A DNA stretch of 64,000 bases from NCBI GenBank assembly GCA_038329865.1, contig JBBQNK010000001.1, positions 1 through 64,000 on the forward strand, given 5' to 3'. Within the stretch, counting starts at the first letter, position 1. Each line of letters starts with the position of its first letter. The notes under the pieces are model-generated. The model was given only the letters and a program-made list of their open reading frames with translations. It was not told where the DNA came from and did no database searches. This document shows positions 40,481 through 48,727 of the stretch, piece by piece. A program made the translations under genes and the position numbers. Origin of the DNA: JANMES01 sp038329865. GTDB lineage: Bacteria; Planctomycetota; Phycisphaerae; Tepidisphaerales; Tepidisphaeraceae.

Positions 40481-41392
40481 ATGACCACCACCACTCCCCT
40501 GCCGCCGTTGACGTATCGGGATGAGACGCTTGATGACGTGCGGCTCATGACGGATTCTTCGCCGCTACTGGGCGACATCGGCGCGATCCGGCAGCGCATG
40601 AGCGAAGCGGGTTACCTCTACTTCCCCGGATTCCTCGGCCGCGAGCGGGTGATCGAGGCCCGGCGGCAGATCGTCGATCGGCTGGAGAAGGCCGGCGCGC
40701 TCGCACCGGGGACTGATCCGATGGACGCGATCCCGCACCCCACGAATCACGCCGGCTTTGAAGGCGGGCGGCTGGATGCGCTGTTTGAAAATCCCGATCC
40801 GATCGACGAGGTGCTTTACCGCGGGCCGATGATGCAGTTCTTCCGCGAGTTCCTCGCCGCCGACGTGCGTCATTATGATTTCACGTGGATGCGCCAGGTT
40901 CCGCCAGGGCCGGCCACGCCGATTCATTCGGACGTTGTCTACATGGGTCGCGGCACGCACCAGCTCTTCACCGCATGGACGCCGATGGGCGACAACTCCT
41001 TCGACATGGGCGGGCTGCTCATACTCGAAGGCTCGCACCGCGATCCCGGGCTGGCCAAGCGGTACTGGAAGTTTGACGTCGACGCCTTCTGCTCCAACCA
41101 CGAAGACAAGCGCGACGCCAAAACCAAGGGCACAGGCGGGTGGCTTCGCGGGACGGCGAAACAAATCCGCCACGCCGTCGGCGGGCGATGGGTCACCGGC
41201 GATTTCCGCATGGGCGACGTGGTGATCTTCAGCGTCTACACCGTGCACGGCGGCACTGACAACCACTCGAACGTGCTGCGACTTTCCACCGACACGCGCT
41301 ACCAGCGCGTCAGCGAAGCAGCCGACGAACGCTGGGTCGGCGAAAAGCCGCCCGCCCACGGGCCGCTGGCAAAGCGGGGGATGATCTGTTGA
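40481..41392 (+). CDS. Phytanoyl-CoA dioxygenase (PhyH) family oxygenase
   Basis: The 303-residue protein resembles PhyH-type Fe(II)/2-oxoglutarate oxygenases: SEAGYLYFPGFLGRERVIEARR at the start, the iron ligands H-x-D in PATPIHSDVVYM, and the distal segment MGDVVIFSVYTVHGGTDNHSNVLRLSTDTRYQ with the second His and the Arg for 2-oxoglutarate. All motif residues are present. It should hydroxylate a small organic substrate, which is unknown. It follows the amidohydrolase/Rieske pair after a 350-base gap on the same strand. Confidence 0.9.
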   Translation: MTTTTPLPPLTYRDETLDDVRLMTDSSPLLGDIGAIRQRMSEAGYLYFPGFLGRERVIEARRQIVDRLEKAGALAPGTDPMDAIPHPTNHAGFEGGRLDALFENPDPIDEVLYRGPMMQFFREFLAADVRHYDFTWMRQVPPGPATPIHSDVVYMGRGTHQLFTAWTPMGDNSFDMGGLLILEGSHRDPGLAKRYWKFDVDAFCSNHEDKRDAKTKGTGGWLRGTAKQIRHAVGGRWVTGDFRMGDVVIFSVYTVHGGTDNHSNVLRLSTDTRYQRVSEAADERWVGEKPPAHGPLAKRGMIC

Positions 41393-41554
41393 TCGCCGCT
41401 GCTCTCTGAGCGATTTGAACGCAGGAAAGTCCACATGTAAGAATATTGCAAGGCGGGAATTTCGCCCGGTACAATTCGTCTCGCGGACGAGGGGATTCGA
41501 TCGCGACGGGTTGGTTTCACTTCGGTCTGACACCTTGAGGGAAGGAGAGTCCAC

Positions 41555-41941
41555 ATGCGGCAACTGATTACACTCGCGGCGGTTCTGCTGTTCGTCACCT
41601 GCTCCGGCTGCGGAGGCGATACCCACGAAAGCCTCGCGGCCGACACCATGTCAACCATGAAGGAGATCACGACCATCCTCCACGGCGTGACCGACGAAGC
41701 CTCGGCTAAGAACGCCAAATCGCAGATCAAGTCGTTGATGGACAAGCTCAAGGACATCAATGAAAAGGAATCGAAGCTGAAAGCGCCCACCGAGGCCGAG
41801 CTCAAAGAGCTCGACACCAAGTACGGCAAAGAGATGGAAGATGTCGCGCGTAAATTCCAGGCCGAGATCATGCGCGTCGCCTTCATGCCGAAGGTCGGTG
41901 AAGTATTCCAGGACATTGACACGAATATGAAAATGCATTGA
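41555..41941 (+). CDS. Small helical lipoprotein
   Basis: The 128-residue protein has a lipoprotein-type signal (MRQLITLAAVLLFVTCSGCGG, Cys 19 the probable lipid site, although position -3 is an unusual Cys) and an almost wholly helical, Lys/Glu-rich mature part (AKSQIKSLMDKLKDINEKESKLKAPTEAELKELDTKYG) that probably forms a coiled coil. No family is recognised. A ribosome site (GGAAGGAG) precedes the start. The phrase GTCCACATG occurs both here and at 41429, so a short direct repeat precedes the gene. Confidence 0.75.
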   Translation: MRQLITLAAVLLFVTCSGCGGDTHESLAADTMSTMKEITTILHGVTDEASAKNAKSQIKSLMDKLKDINEKESKLKAPTEAELKELDTKYGKEMEDVARKFQAEIMRVAFMPKVGEVFQDIDTNMKMH

Positions 41942-42120
41942 GGCGGCGGTTTAATGGGGATCAAGTCACAGATATCAACTGTTGATGTGTGATGAACGCT
42001 AAAATTATGTCGACATACGCCGCGTCAAGTGTAGAATCCACGCGGCAAAAGGTGCTGTGACTCCCGTCGTGCCGCCTTTCAGAATCAGGGTTCCACATCT
42101 CGCGGACTGGAGAAAAATTG

Positions 42121-42906
42121 ATGCAACGCCGTAACTCCCGGTTGTACGCCTTCACGCTCGTCGAGCTTCTGGTCGTCATCGGCATCATTGCAGTGCTGGT
42201 CTCGATCCTGCTTCCCGCGCTGAACAAGGCGCGCCACTCGGCCGACCTGCTGGTCTGCACCGCCAATCTTCGGTCGATCGCGCAGTTGGAATTTCTCTAT
42301 TCCAACGAATACCACGATTATATCCCCCTGGGCTACCTCGGCTCCGCAGCGGCCGGGTCGCGGCAGTTCGATTACGTCGTCGGATATGACGCCGTTACCG
42401 GCGCTACGCCGCGCGGGCCGTTCGGTGAACTTTACAAAGCCAACCTCATCGTCGCGCCGCGCGCGTTCTACTGCCCCTCGCAGGCGTACGACCCGACCAT
42501 GGTCTACAACGGCCCGCTGAACGCATGGTTCCAACCCGTCGCCACGGGTACCGTTCGTGTCGGTTATGGCACGCGCCCGATCGCCCGCTGGAGCGGTGGT
42601 CAGTACATCAAGCCCTCCAACACCAACAAGGCCTACACCTACGCCCTGCCCAAGAAAACCAAGTTCAAGCACGGCACTGCCATCCTCTCCGATATTGTCA
42701 GCGCGCCGTACTACCTGCAGACAAGTCACTGGCCGGTGGTGAATGTCGCATACATCGACGGCTCGGTCGGACAGTTCGACGCACGACAATTCCCCGCGGC
42801 CTGGCAAGTCCTGCCGATCGGATTTGCCGACATCTACAACCCCATCATGCTCAACGATCCGTTCACGCCCGACGGCGGCATCTGGGTGCAGATGGATATG
42901 CCCTGA
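42121..42906 (+). CDS. Prepilin-type cleavage/methylation protein with Ala at -1
   Basis: The 261-residue protein starts MQRRNSRLYAFTLVELLVVIGIIAVLVSILLPALNKAR, split here as leader and helix. The type IV prepilin signal FTLVELL is perfect, with Glu at +5, but Ala replaces the usual Gly before the cleavage site. The mature part ends in a segment WPVVNVAYIDGSV that resembles the H-x9-DG tail domain of the planctomycete pseudopilins, which are present in dozens of copies per genome. It should be a minor pseudopilin or surface protein processed by PilD. A ribosome site (GGAG) precedes ATG 42121. Confidence 0.85.
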   Translation: MQRRNSRLYAFTLVELLVVIGIIAVLVSILLPALNKARHSADLLVCTANLRSIAQLEFLYSNEYHDYIPLGYLGSAAAGSRQFDYVVGYDAVTGATPRGPFGELYKANLIVAPRAFYCPSQAYDPTMVYNGPLNAWFQPVATGTVRVGYGTRPIARWSGGQYIKPSNTNKAYTYALPKKTKFKHGTAILSDIVSAPYYLQTSHWPVVNVAYIDGSVGQFDARQFPAAWQVLPIGFADIYNPIMLNDPFTPDGGIWVQMDMP

Positions 42907-42928
42907 ACGCCGCACCCGGCTACGCTGA

Positions 42929-43720
42929 ATGAATGAGAATCAATCCTCACTTCCCCAACCGATCGCCTACGCCACGCCCGTCGCTCGTCGGCCGGGGATC
43001 ATGACCGCCGTCGGTATCATCAGCATCGTCGTCGGCTCGCTCAGCGCGCTGGCGAGCATCTATGGCGTACTGGCAGGCCTCATGTACATCTTGATGGCGC
43101 AGATGTCGTTCCCGCTCCCGCCATCGCCCGCAGCCACCACCGCGCCGGCATCGACGGTCACGCCGTTCGTCACGACTATCGCACCGACGATGCCTCCGGC
43201 AACAACGCCGGTCGGCCCTTCCAACTATTCCGTATCAACTTCGTCGAGTTCGTGGTCCACCACGTCGCCCGGCGCTGGCGCCGTCACCGTCACCACGAGC
43301 ACCGCCGCAGCGCCGACGTTTTCGATGAAAGTTGATACCGGCGCTTCAGTCCTCGTGATCGCCGAATCGATCCTGAGCATCGGCGTGGCCGTGCTGCTGA
43401 TCATCGCCGGCAGCCTGCTGCTGCGAGACTCCGCCAAATCGCTCCGCCTGCATCGGCTGTACGTGCTGGTGAAAATCCCGCTGATCCTCGCCGCCGCCGT
43501 CGGCACGTGGTGGACTTTCACGAGCCTGATGACCGGCATGTCCACCGCCCTCTCCCCCGCCGCCCCGCCGCCGATGGCAGGGTTCGGCAACATGGTCGGG
43601 CTTTTCCAGGCGGGGTTCGGCGCGATCATCGCGCTGATTTACCCGATCGCGTTGCTGATCGTGCTTTCAACGAAGACGGCCAAAACGTACTTCAACCAAA
43701 TCGCGAACCTACCTGCATAG
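42929..43720 (+). CDS. Membrane protein related to the 17.3-22.7 kb module proteins
   Basis: The 263-residue protein has a polar start, helix 1 (RPGIMTAVGIISIVVGSLSA), a Pro/Thr/Ser-rich outer loop, and further helices ending ALIYPIALLIVLSTKTAKTY. Helix 1 and the last helix match those of 17336-19102 and 20856-22685 (RPxxxxxxGVxSIxxG and IYPIxxxxLL with a following aromatic). It lacks their big exported domain. It follows the pseudopilin gene by 22 bases, so it may be co-transcribed. Function unknown. Confidence 0.7.
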   Translation: MNENQSSLPQPIAYATPVARRPGIMTAVGIISIVVGSLSALASIYGVLAGLMYILMAQMSFPLPPSPAATTAPASTVTPFVTTIAPTMPPATTPVGPSNYSVSTSSSSWSTTSPGAGAVTVTTSTAAAPTFSMKVDTGASVLVIAESILSIGVAVLLIIAGSLLLRDSAKSLRLHRLYVLVKIPLILAAAVGTWWTFTSLMTGMSTALSPAAPPPMAGFGNMVGLFQAGFGAIIALIYPIALLIVLSTKTAKTYFNQIANLPA

Positions 43721-43757
43721 CAATTTAGAGCCGTTCACCTTCACGTATAATTGCCAT

Positions 43758-43967
43758 CCTGAGGCACTCCGAGGGTGTCTAAAAAGTCAGAAATCGCGGA
43801 ATTCCCAGACATCGTCATCCTGAGCGCAGCGAAGGACCTCTCGGACTCCCCGCAGACGACCGGATGCGACAACGCGCCATTCCTCCAACGATGTTGGATG
43901 GAAGTCTTCGTAGAATTCCGCAGGCGTTGTGGGCGTCCGCGAGGTCCTTCGCTTCGCTCAGGATAAC
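43758..43967. repeat. Repeat mosaic including CATCCTGAGCGCAGCGAAGGACC inverted repeat
   Basis: A truncated CATCCTGAGGCACTCCGAG copy (43755-43773) runs into a solo MITE-like end (GAGGGTGTCTAAAAAGTC), then a long hairpin with arms GTCATCCTGAGCGCAGCGAA (43814) and TTCGCTTCGCTCAGGATAAC (43948-43967). The rest of 43721-44086 holds no gene. Confidence 0.75.
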
Positions 43968-44086
43968 ATCTACGAAAATTTCGTGATACGAAGTGAAGGT
44001 GAAACGCTCTGACAAAACGAAGATTCGAAGTAACCCAGGCGGTTGGGCTTTCCCATTTTTTTCGCACCTTCCTTTTCAGTCCGCGC

Positions 44087-45046
44087 TTATCTCGCACTGG
44101 CCTGGCGTTCGAGATCAAACGCCAGCTCTATCGAAGGCAGAATTTCCCCAGCCGACGGATACGGCCGTCTGCCTTCGGCGAGGGATTGCACGAATTCATT
44201 CAGCTCGGACACTTCTCCGCGAGCGATATTCAAGGATTCATCCGCCGGCGCGACGTCTTCCAGTACCAGCTTGTCGCCGGCGTAGCATCGCAAGGAGGAC
44301 TGATTGCCGATCGGAAGCCGGGTCTGCAGATCGACGCGAAACCCTTCGCCGAACAACTCGTAGTTCTCGGCCTGACTGCCGGTCGTCGTAAGCACATCGA
44401 TTCGGCCGCGGGCGCCGCTGGCGAAAAGCAGATCGATCATCTGCCAGCAGCCGGCTAACGGCTCGCGATGCATCGGCATGATGGATGCGATGGCGACATC
44501 GCCCGCGATATGGCGGGCCGCGTCGATCGCGTGAATGCCCGTCTCGGAAAGGAACGACTTTTCAACCCGCCGGTTGCGCAGCATCGAGATTCGCAGATAC
44601 TGCAACGGCCCGCGCCCGGCCGCCCACGTGATCGCCTGGTTCAGCCGCGGTACGAACCGCCGGTTGACGCTGACCATGTGCGGCGTGCCCGTTCGATCCG
44701 CTACCGCCACGAGTTGCCGTGCCTGCTCGATCGATGTGCCGAGCGGTTTTTCAATGACGGTGGGAATTCCCAGCTCCAGCAGCTTGATCGACGTCGCGAC
44801 AATAAACGCCGGCGGCACGATGCACCATGCCCCATCGGGCTTCGCTTCGGCGAGCATTTGATCGAGGTCGGAATACGCCGCGGCAAATCCGTACTGCCGG
44901 CAGAAGGCCTGTGCCGCTTCCAGGCGCAAATCGCACGCGGCGACGAGCGAGAGCTTCTCCGGCATGCGCGCGGCGTAGTCCTTCAGCGGCGTGGCATGAG
45001 CTTCGGCCGCGTGAGCGCCGCAACCGATCATCGCAACTCTGAGCAT
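44087..45046 (-). CDS. Gfo/Idh/MocA family oxidoreductase
   Basis: The 319-residue protein has an N-terminal Rossmann fold (MLRVAMIGCGAHAAEAH, then VAACDLRLEAAQAFCRQYG), the conserved EKPLGTSIEQARQLV motif where Lys is catalytic, and a C-terminal alpha/beta domain with SFLSETGIHAIDAARHIAGD. It should oxidise or reduce a sugar or inositol using NAD(P). It is divergently arranged with the FAD oxidoreductase gene, sharing a 144-base control region. Confidence 0.92.
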   Translation of the reverse strand: MLRVAMIGCGAHAAEAHATPLKDYAARMPEKLSLVAACDLRLEAAQAFCRQYGFAAAYSDLDQMLAEAKPDGAWCIVPPAFIVATSIKLLELGIPTVIEKPLGTSIEQARQLVAVADRTGTPHMVSVNRRFVPRLNQAITWAAGRGPLQYLRISMLRNRRVEKSFLSETGIHAIDAARHIAGDVAIASIMPMHREPLAGCWQMIDLLFASGARGRIDVLTTTGSQAENYELFGEGFRVDLQTRLPIGNQSSLRCYAGDKLVLEDVAPADESLNIARGEVSELNEFVQSLAEGRRPYPSAGEILPSIELAFDLERQASAR

Positions 45047-45062
45047 GCCCGCATTGTCGTGC

Positions 45063-45078
45063 GACCGGGAACCCGGTC
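45063..45078. promoter_or_regulatory. Candidate operator in a divergent promoter region
   Basis: GACCGGGAACCCGGTC is a 7-bp perfect palindrome with a 2-base centre, 16 bases upstream of the Gfo/Idh start. It might be a regulator site for the divergent pair, or a remnant of a CCGGTC-type repeat. Confidence 0.25.
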
Positions 45079-45190
45079 AACGATCGCGGGCGATCCACCG
45101 GCCACGAGGCGAGATTTTCGCCTGCCCCGCGGCACAATCTGCGTCCCGACGGCTTGCAAAATTGCGGGTTGCGAACCACGCTACGTTCAA

Positions 45191-46492
45191 ATGCAGGATT
45201 CACACAAAGCCAAAACTCAGAACGAACTCGACGTCCTCGTCGTCGGCGGCGGGCCGGCGGGGGTGGTCGCGGCGATTCAAGCCGCCCGCGCGGGGGCTCG
45301 CACGCTGCTCGTCGAAAAGAGCGGCATCCTCGGCGGCACGACGGTGCTCAATGGCGTGAATTTTCCCGGGCTGTTTCATGCCTGGGGGAAGCAGATCATC
45401 GCGGGCATCGGGTGGGAACTGGTGGAGCGGGCCGTGCGCGAGTCGGGCGGCACGCTGCCGGATTTCGCGGACTTTCGCCGGCCGCACTATCTGCTGCAGG
45501 TGCTGGTGGACAAGGCCGTCTACGCGTGCGTGTGCGATGAAGCCGTCATCGCATCCGGCGCGTCGCTGCTGCTGCACACGATGCCGGCGGCGATCGAGCG
45601 CGAGGGCGACGGCGATCTCGACGGCGACGGCTGGCGCGTGACGCTCTGCGGCAAGGAAGGGCTCACGACCTACGCCGCCCGCGTGGTGATCGACTGCACC
45701 GGCGACGCGAATGTCGTCAGCCTCGCCGGGCTGCCGCTCGAGCGCAACGAGAAGATGCAGCCGGGCACGCTGGTGATGATGGCCGGCGGGTACGACGCGG
45801 CCGCGCTCGATCTTGAAGCGATCCAGGCAGCGTTCCACCAGGCGATCGTCCGCGGCGAGGTGCTGCGCTCCGATCTCCAATACAACAACGGCGTGGCGCA
45901 CTACCTCAAGACCAACGGCCGAAACGCCACGCACATCGTCGACATCGACGCGGCGACGAGCGCGGGCAAGACCGACGCGGAGTTGAAAGGCCGCCGCGCG
46001 ATGATGCGGCTGTTCCGATTCTTCCGCACGCAGAAAGGGCTGGAGAATTTCCGGATCGAGTCGTTCGCGCCCGAGTGCGGCATTCGCGAGACGCGCACGA
46101 TCGTCGCGCGGGAAAAAATCACCGGCCACGACTACGCCACCGGCCGGCTGTTTGAGGACGCGGTCTGCTACAGCTTTTACCCGATCGACATCCACCGCCC
46201 GAGCGGTGACGGCATCGACTTCCGCCCGCTGACGGAAGGAACAGTGCCGACGATCCCGCGCGACGCGATGCTGCCGGCCGGGGCGAAGAATCTGATCGTC
46301 GCCGGCCGATGCATCAGCGGCGACCAGACGGCCAACAGCGCCTATAGAGTGCAGGCCACCGCGATGGCCACCGGCCAAGCCGCCGGCGCGATCGCGGCGC
46401 TGGCGGTGAGTCGCGGTGAAGAGGCCGGCGATGTGCCGATCGATCTCGTGCGACGACTGTTGGTGGAGCATCGCGCAATCGTGCCGGCGTAA
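45191..46492 (+). CDS. FAD-dependent oxidoreductase
   Basis: From ATG 45191 the protein has 433 residues. LDVLVVGGGPAGVVAAIQAARAGARTLLVEK is the FAD-binding dinucleotide fold, and GAKNLIVAGRCISGDQTANSAYRVQATAMATGQAAG closes the FAD site, as in the FAD_oxidored (PF12831-like) family common in planctomycetes. The substrate is unknown. The frame is open far upstream, but that part is antisense to the Gfo/Idh gene and is not coding. The neighbours suggest a role in sugar or sugar-acid oxidation. Confidence 0.9.
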   Translation: MQDSHKAKTQNELDVLVVGGGPAGVVAAIQAARAGARTLLVEKSGILGGTTVLNGVNFPGLFHAWGKQIIAGIGWELVERAVRESGGTLPDFADFRRPHYLLQVLVDKAVYACVCDEAVIASGASLLLHTMPAAIEREGDGDLDGDGWRVTLCGKEGLTTYAARVVIDCTGDANVVSLAGLPLERNEKMQPGTLVMMAGGYDAAALDLEAIQAAFHQAIVRGEVLRSDLQYNNGVAHYLKTNGRNATHIVDIDAATSAGKTDAELKGRRAMMRLFRFFRTQKGLENFRIESFAPECGIRETRTIVAREKITGHDYATGRLFEDAVCYSFYPIDIHRPSGDGIDFRPLTEGTVPTIPRDAMLPAGAKNLIVAGRCISGDQTANSAYRVQATAMATGQAAGAIAALAVSRGEEAGDVPIDLVRRLLVEHRAIVPA

Positions 46493-46500
46493 GAAGAGCA

Positions 46501-46697
46501 TTTACCACAGAGAGCACGGAGAACACGGAGAGGAAAATTCTGTAGTCGGACAGTTTGATCTTTCGTGGCACGGGCGGCTCGCCCGTGTCTTTCTTTCAAT
46601 CAAAACCATGGGCGGGCCGCCCATGCCACTTCAAGCTGCACCGGCGCCAAAATTCTCGAGTATTTCTCTCCGTGACCTCTGTGTCCTCTGTGGTAAA
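46501..46697. repeat. Nested repeat: ACCACAGAG repeat containing a GGGCGGCTCGCCC repeat (copy 4)
   Basis: The outer arms TTTACCACAGAGAGCACGG and CTCCGTGACCTCTGTG...GGTAAA belong to the CACAGAG family. The complete GTGGCACGGGCGG...CCGCCCATGCCAC element (46565-46629) sits inside it. The nesting shows that the second element arrived in an existing copy of the first. Confidence 0.88.
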
Positions 46698-46727
46698 TCC
46701 CATTTTTTCGAAAGGAGAGACGAAGAT

Positions 46728-47198
46728 TCATACAGACGGCTTCGCTTCGATCACGCTGAAACCGTGACGCTTCGCCCGCCTACGGCGACGGAGCCAGATC
46801 AGCGGAGCGATCAACCCCGGCAACGCGGCGAACCAAATCGGGCAACTGATGAAAATCGAATTTTCATCGGGTTGACGAATGGTTTCGGCCCAAAATCCCC
46901 AAAGCGATTTCGGCATCTCGGGCGTGAGCCAAAGCCGAAATTTATAATCCCAATATAGATCCGAAAATTGGTATGGACGTGGGTCAACTAGCACACCCGT
47001 ATAAATAGCGCGGCCAACACCGATCGTGCCGGGGCCTATTCGGAGAGTTAGACTGCGGATGAATCCATTCGGCGGAACACTCCAGTACCGTACTGAGTGG
47101 AATCCAAATCGCCCCACAAGCCCGAACATCAACACCACCACATAAACCACCGACAAAACCGCCAGCAGATTGAGCACCCATGCTTTCTTCCCCCGCAT
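46728..47198 (-). CDS. Two-TM exported-domain protein of unknown function
   Basis: From ATG 47198 the protein has 156 residues. A helix (AWVLNLLAVLSVVYVVVLMFGLVG), an outer domain (RYWSVPPNGFIRSLTLRIGPG) and a second helix (PIWFAALPGLIAPLIWLRRRRR) make the same plan as 34473-34997, a frequent planctomycete scaffold. It overlaps the BNR-type gene by one base (TGATG), indicating coupled translation. The longer open frame upstream of 47198 is antisense-frame noise of that gene. Function unknown. Confidence 0.7.
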   Translation of the reverse strand: MRGKKAWVLNLLAVLSVVYVVVLMFGLVGRFGFHSVRYWSVPPNGFIRSLTLRIGPGTIGVGRAIYTGVLVDPRPYQFSDLYWDYKFRLWLTPEMPKSLWGFWAETIRQPDENSIFISCPIWFAALPGLIAPLIWLRRRRRAKRHGFSVIEAKPSV

Positions 47199-48499
47199 CA
47201 CACCCACCGCCCTTCCAGCCACAGCCACGCCTCGGCGCGGTTGCGGTTTTCTGTCGCGTACTCCGGCACCGCCCACACGCCACCGGGGCCTTGCCAGCCG
47301 TGGAGGACGAACGCGTCCGGCAGTTCGCCGCCGGTGGGGAGTTGGACGGGGCGCGGGTTGTTGTAGAGCAGGCCGGGCACGGGGATGAACGTTTGCAGCC
47401 GCCGCCACGATCGGCCGGCGTCGTTGCTTTGCCAGCGTTGGAGATCGCCGCCGCCGTAGAAGCATTCTTCGGCTTTGCCTTGCCCGGCGATGAGATCGAC
47501 GGTGACTCGATCGCCGCGGAGCTCGATGAAGCGCGAGGCGCTCCAGATGTTGTCGGTTTCGGTGATCGTAGAGGCGAGCCACGCGTGGCCGGTCCAGCGG
47601 AGGAAGCGGAACTCGCACCGCCACGGGTCATTGACCGAAACGGGCGCGAGGAGCGCCGGGCGATCGGCTTCATCCACGTCGACGCTGGGGAAATTCGTCA
47701 GCTCGTCGCCGGTGTCGAGGACTTTGGCGATTTCCGCCTCGCGGCGATTCACCGGCGCCGCCACCGCCTTGCCATCCACCGTCATGAGTCGGCCGGTCGC
47801 GGCGTCGAGACGCAAATAGTACAGATGATAGCGCGTGAGCAGATCGCGCTTGAATTGGTAGCGCGGATGGCAGCCGTTGCGTTCGTCCCAGTAGCAGAAG
47901 CCGAGGTGTACGCTGTTTTGCGCCAGGCCCATCGCCGGCAGGATATATTCGCCGGCCCACCGGTCGATTTCGTCGCGAGCTTCGCGATTGAAATCGAGGA
48001 TGACGTACTCGGCCGACCACGTGGCGCCGCCGTCGTCGCTGAGGTGGTAGACCCAGTAGCCGAGATGGCCCTCGACGCGGTAGACGAGAATCGTCCGCCC
48101 GCCGGCCAGGCGATGGACCGACGGATAAGAAATCGAATTCGCGATCGTCGGCCCTTCGATCCACTCGGCCGTGCTGTGCGGATCGCGGCTGATCAGATGC
48201 GTGCCCGGGGTGAAGTGGCAGTTGAAGAGCACGTGCCAATGGCCGGCGTCGTCGAGCCAGAGGATCGGCGCGAAGTGATGATCCAGCCCCGCCGCCGTCC
48301 CGATCCGCAGCGGCGGCGACCATTGCCGGGTGCCGCGGTCGTAACAAATCACGTGCGGATGCCCCGGCAGGCCCTGCTCGGCCGCCTGGTAGACGATCAC
48401 GATCCGCTCCCCGTCCGCGACGGCCACGGGGCCCATGCGGGCGTCGTAGATCATCTTCTCGCACCCGTGCACGGCGAAGGGTTGAGGATTGGGCGGCAT
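47198..48499 (-). CDS. BNR-repeat (sialidase-like propeller) family protein
   Basis: The 433-residue protein resembles the BNR_4-type beta-propeller family: YDARMGPVAVADGERIVIVYQ, SDDGGATWSAEYVI (an Asp-box, SxDxGxTW), and NDAGRSWRRLQTF (a second Asp-box). Such proteins bind or cleave glycans. There is no signal peptide, so it may act in the cytoplasm or be exported otherwise. A catalytic triad cannot be assigned. It ends in a one-base overlap with the small membrane protein gene. Confidence 0.8.
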   Translation of the reverse strand: MPPNPQPFAVHGCEKMIYDARMGPVAVADGERIVIVYQAAEQGLPGHPHVICYDRGTRQWSPPLRIGTAAGLDHHFAPILWLDDAGHWHVLFNCHFTPGTHLISRDPHSTAEWIEGPTIANSISYPSVHRLAGGRTILVYRVEGHLGYWVYHLSDDGGATWSAEYVILDFNREARDEIDRWAGEYILPAMGLAQNSVHLGFCYWDERNGCHPRYQFKRDLLTRYHLYYLRLDAATGRLMTVDGKAVAAPVNRREAEIAKVLDTGDELTNFPSVDVDEADRPALLAPVSVNDPWRCEFRFLRWTGHAWLASTITETDNIWSASRFIELRGDRVTVDLIAGQGKAEECFYGGGDLQRWQSNDAGRSWRRLQTFIPVPGLLYNNPRPVQLPTGGELPDAFVLHGWQGPGGVWAVPEYATENRNRAEAWLWLEGRWV

Positions 48500-48581
48500 A
48501 GGCTCATCATACCGGCCCGGCGATTGGCCGGAACCTTCGCGAAGCGGCGGCGTCTAAGGTCAGACGCGGCGGTCCGCTTCC

Positions 48582-48706
48582 GTTCCTCTCCCGGTACGCC
48601 GGGAGAGGGTAGGGTGAGGATTCTGCCGCGGTACGAGAGCAGCTAGCCAAGGCGACAGAACCCTCATCCCCCCTTCTCCCGGCGTACCGGGAGAAGGAGT
48701 AAGACG
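48582..48706. repeat. CTCTCCCGGTACGCCGGGAGAG cruciform element, copy 2
   Basis: The same 125-bp design as 37616-37744: CTCTCCCGGTACGCCGGGAG, AGGGTGAGGATTCTGCCG, a diverged centre, then CGACAGAACCCTCATCC and CTTCTCCCGGCGTACCGGGAG. It lies 22 bases upstream of a secreted-protein gene, as does copy 1. Confidence 0.88.
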
Positions 48707-48727
48707 GCCGAAACCAAGGAACCGATC

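Noticed and set aside
44468..45190. N-terminal extension of the FAD oxidoreductase frame
   Set aside because: It lies opposite the Gfo/Idh gene and its upstream region, and the FAD-binding motif begins just after ATG 45191.
46728..47624. Long 298-codon form of the 46728 protein
   Set aside because: The upstream part is an Arg/Pro-rich shadow of the BNR gene; ATG 47198 overlaps the BNR stop as TGATG and begins a normal membrane helix.
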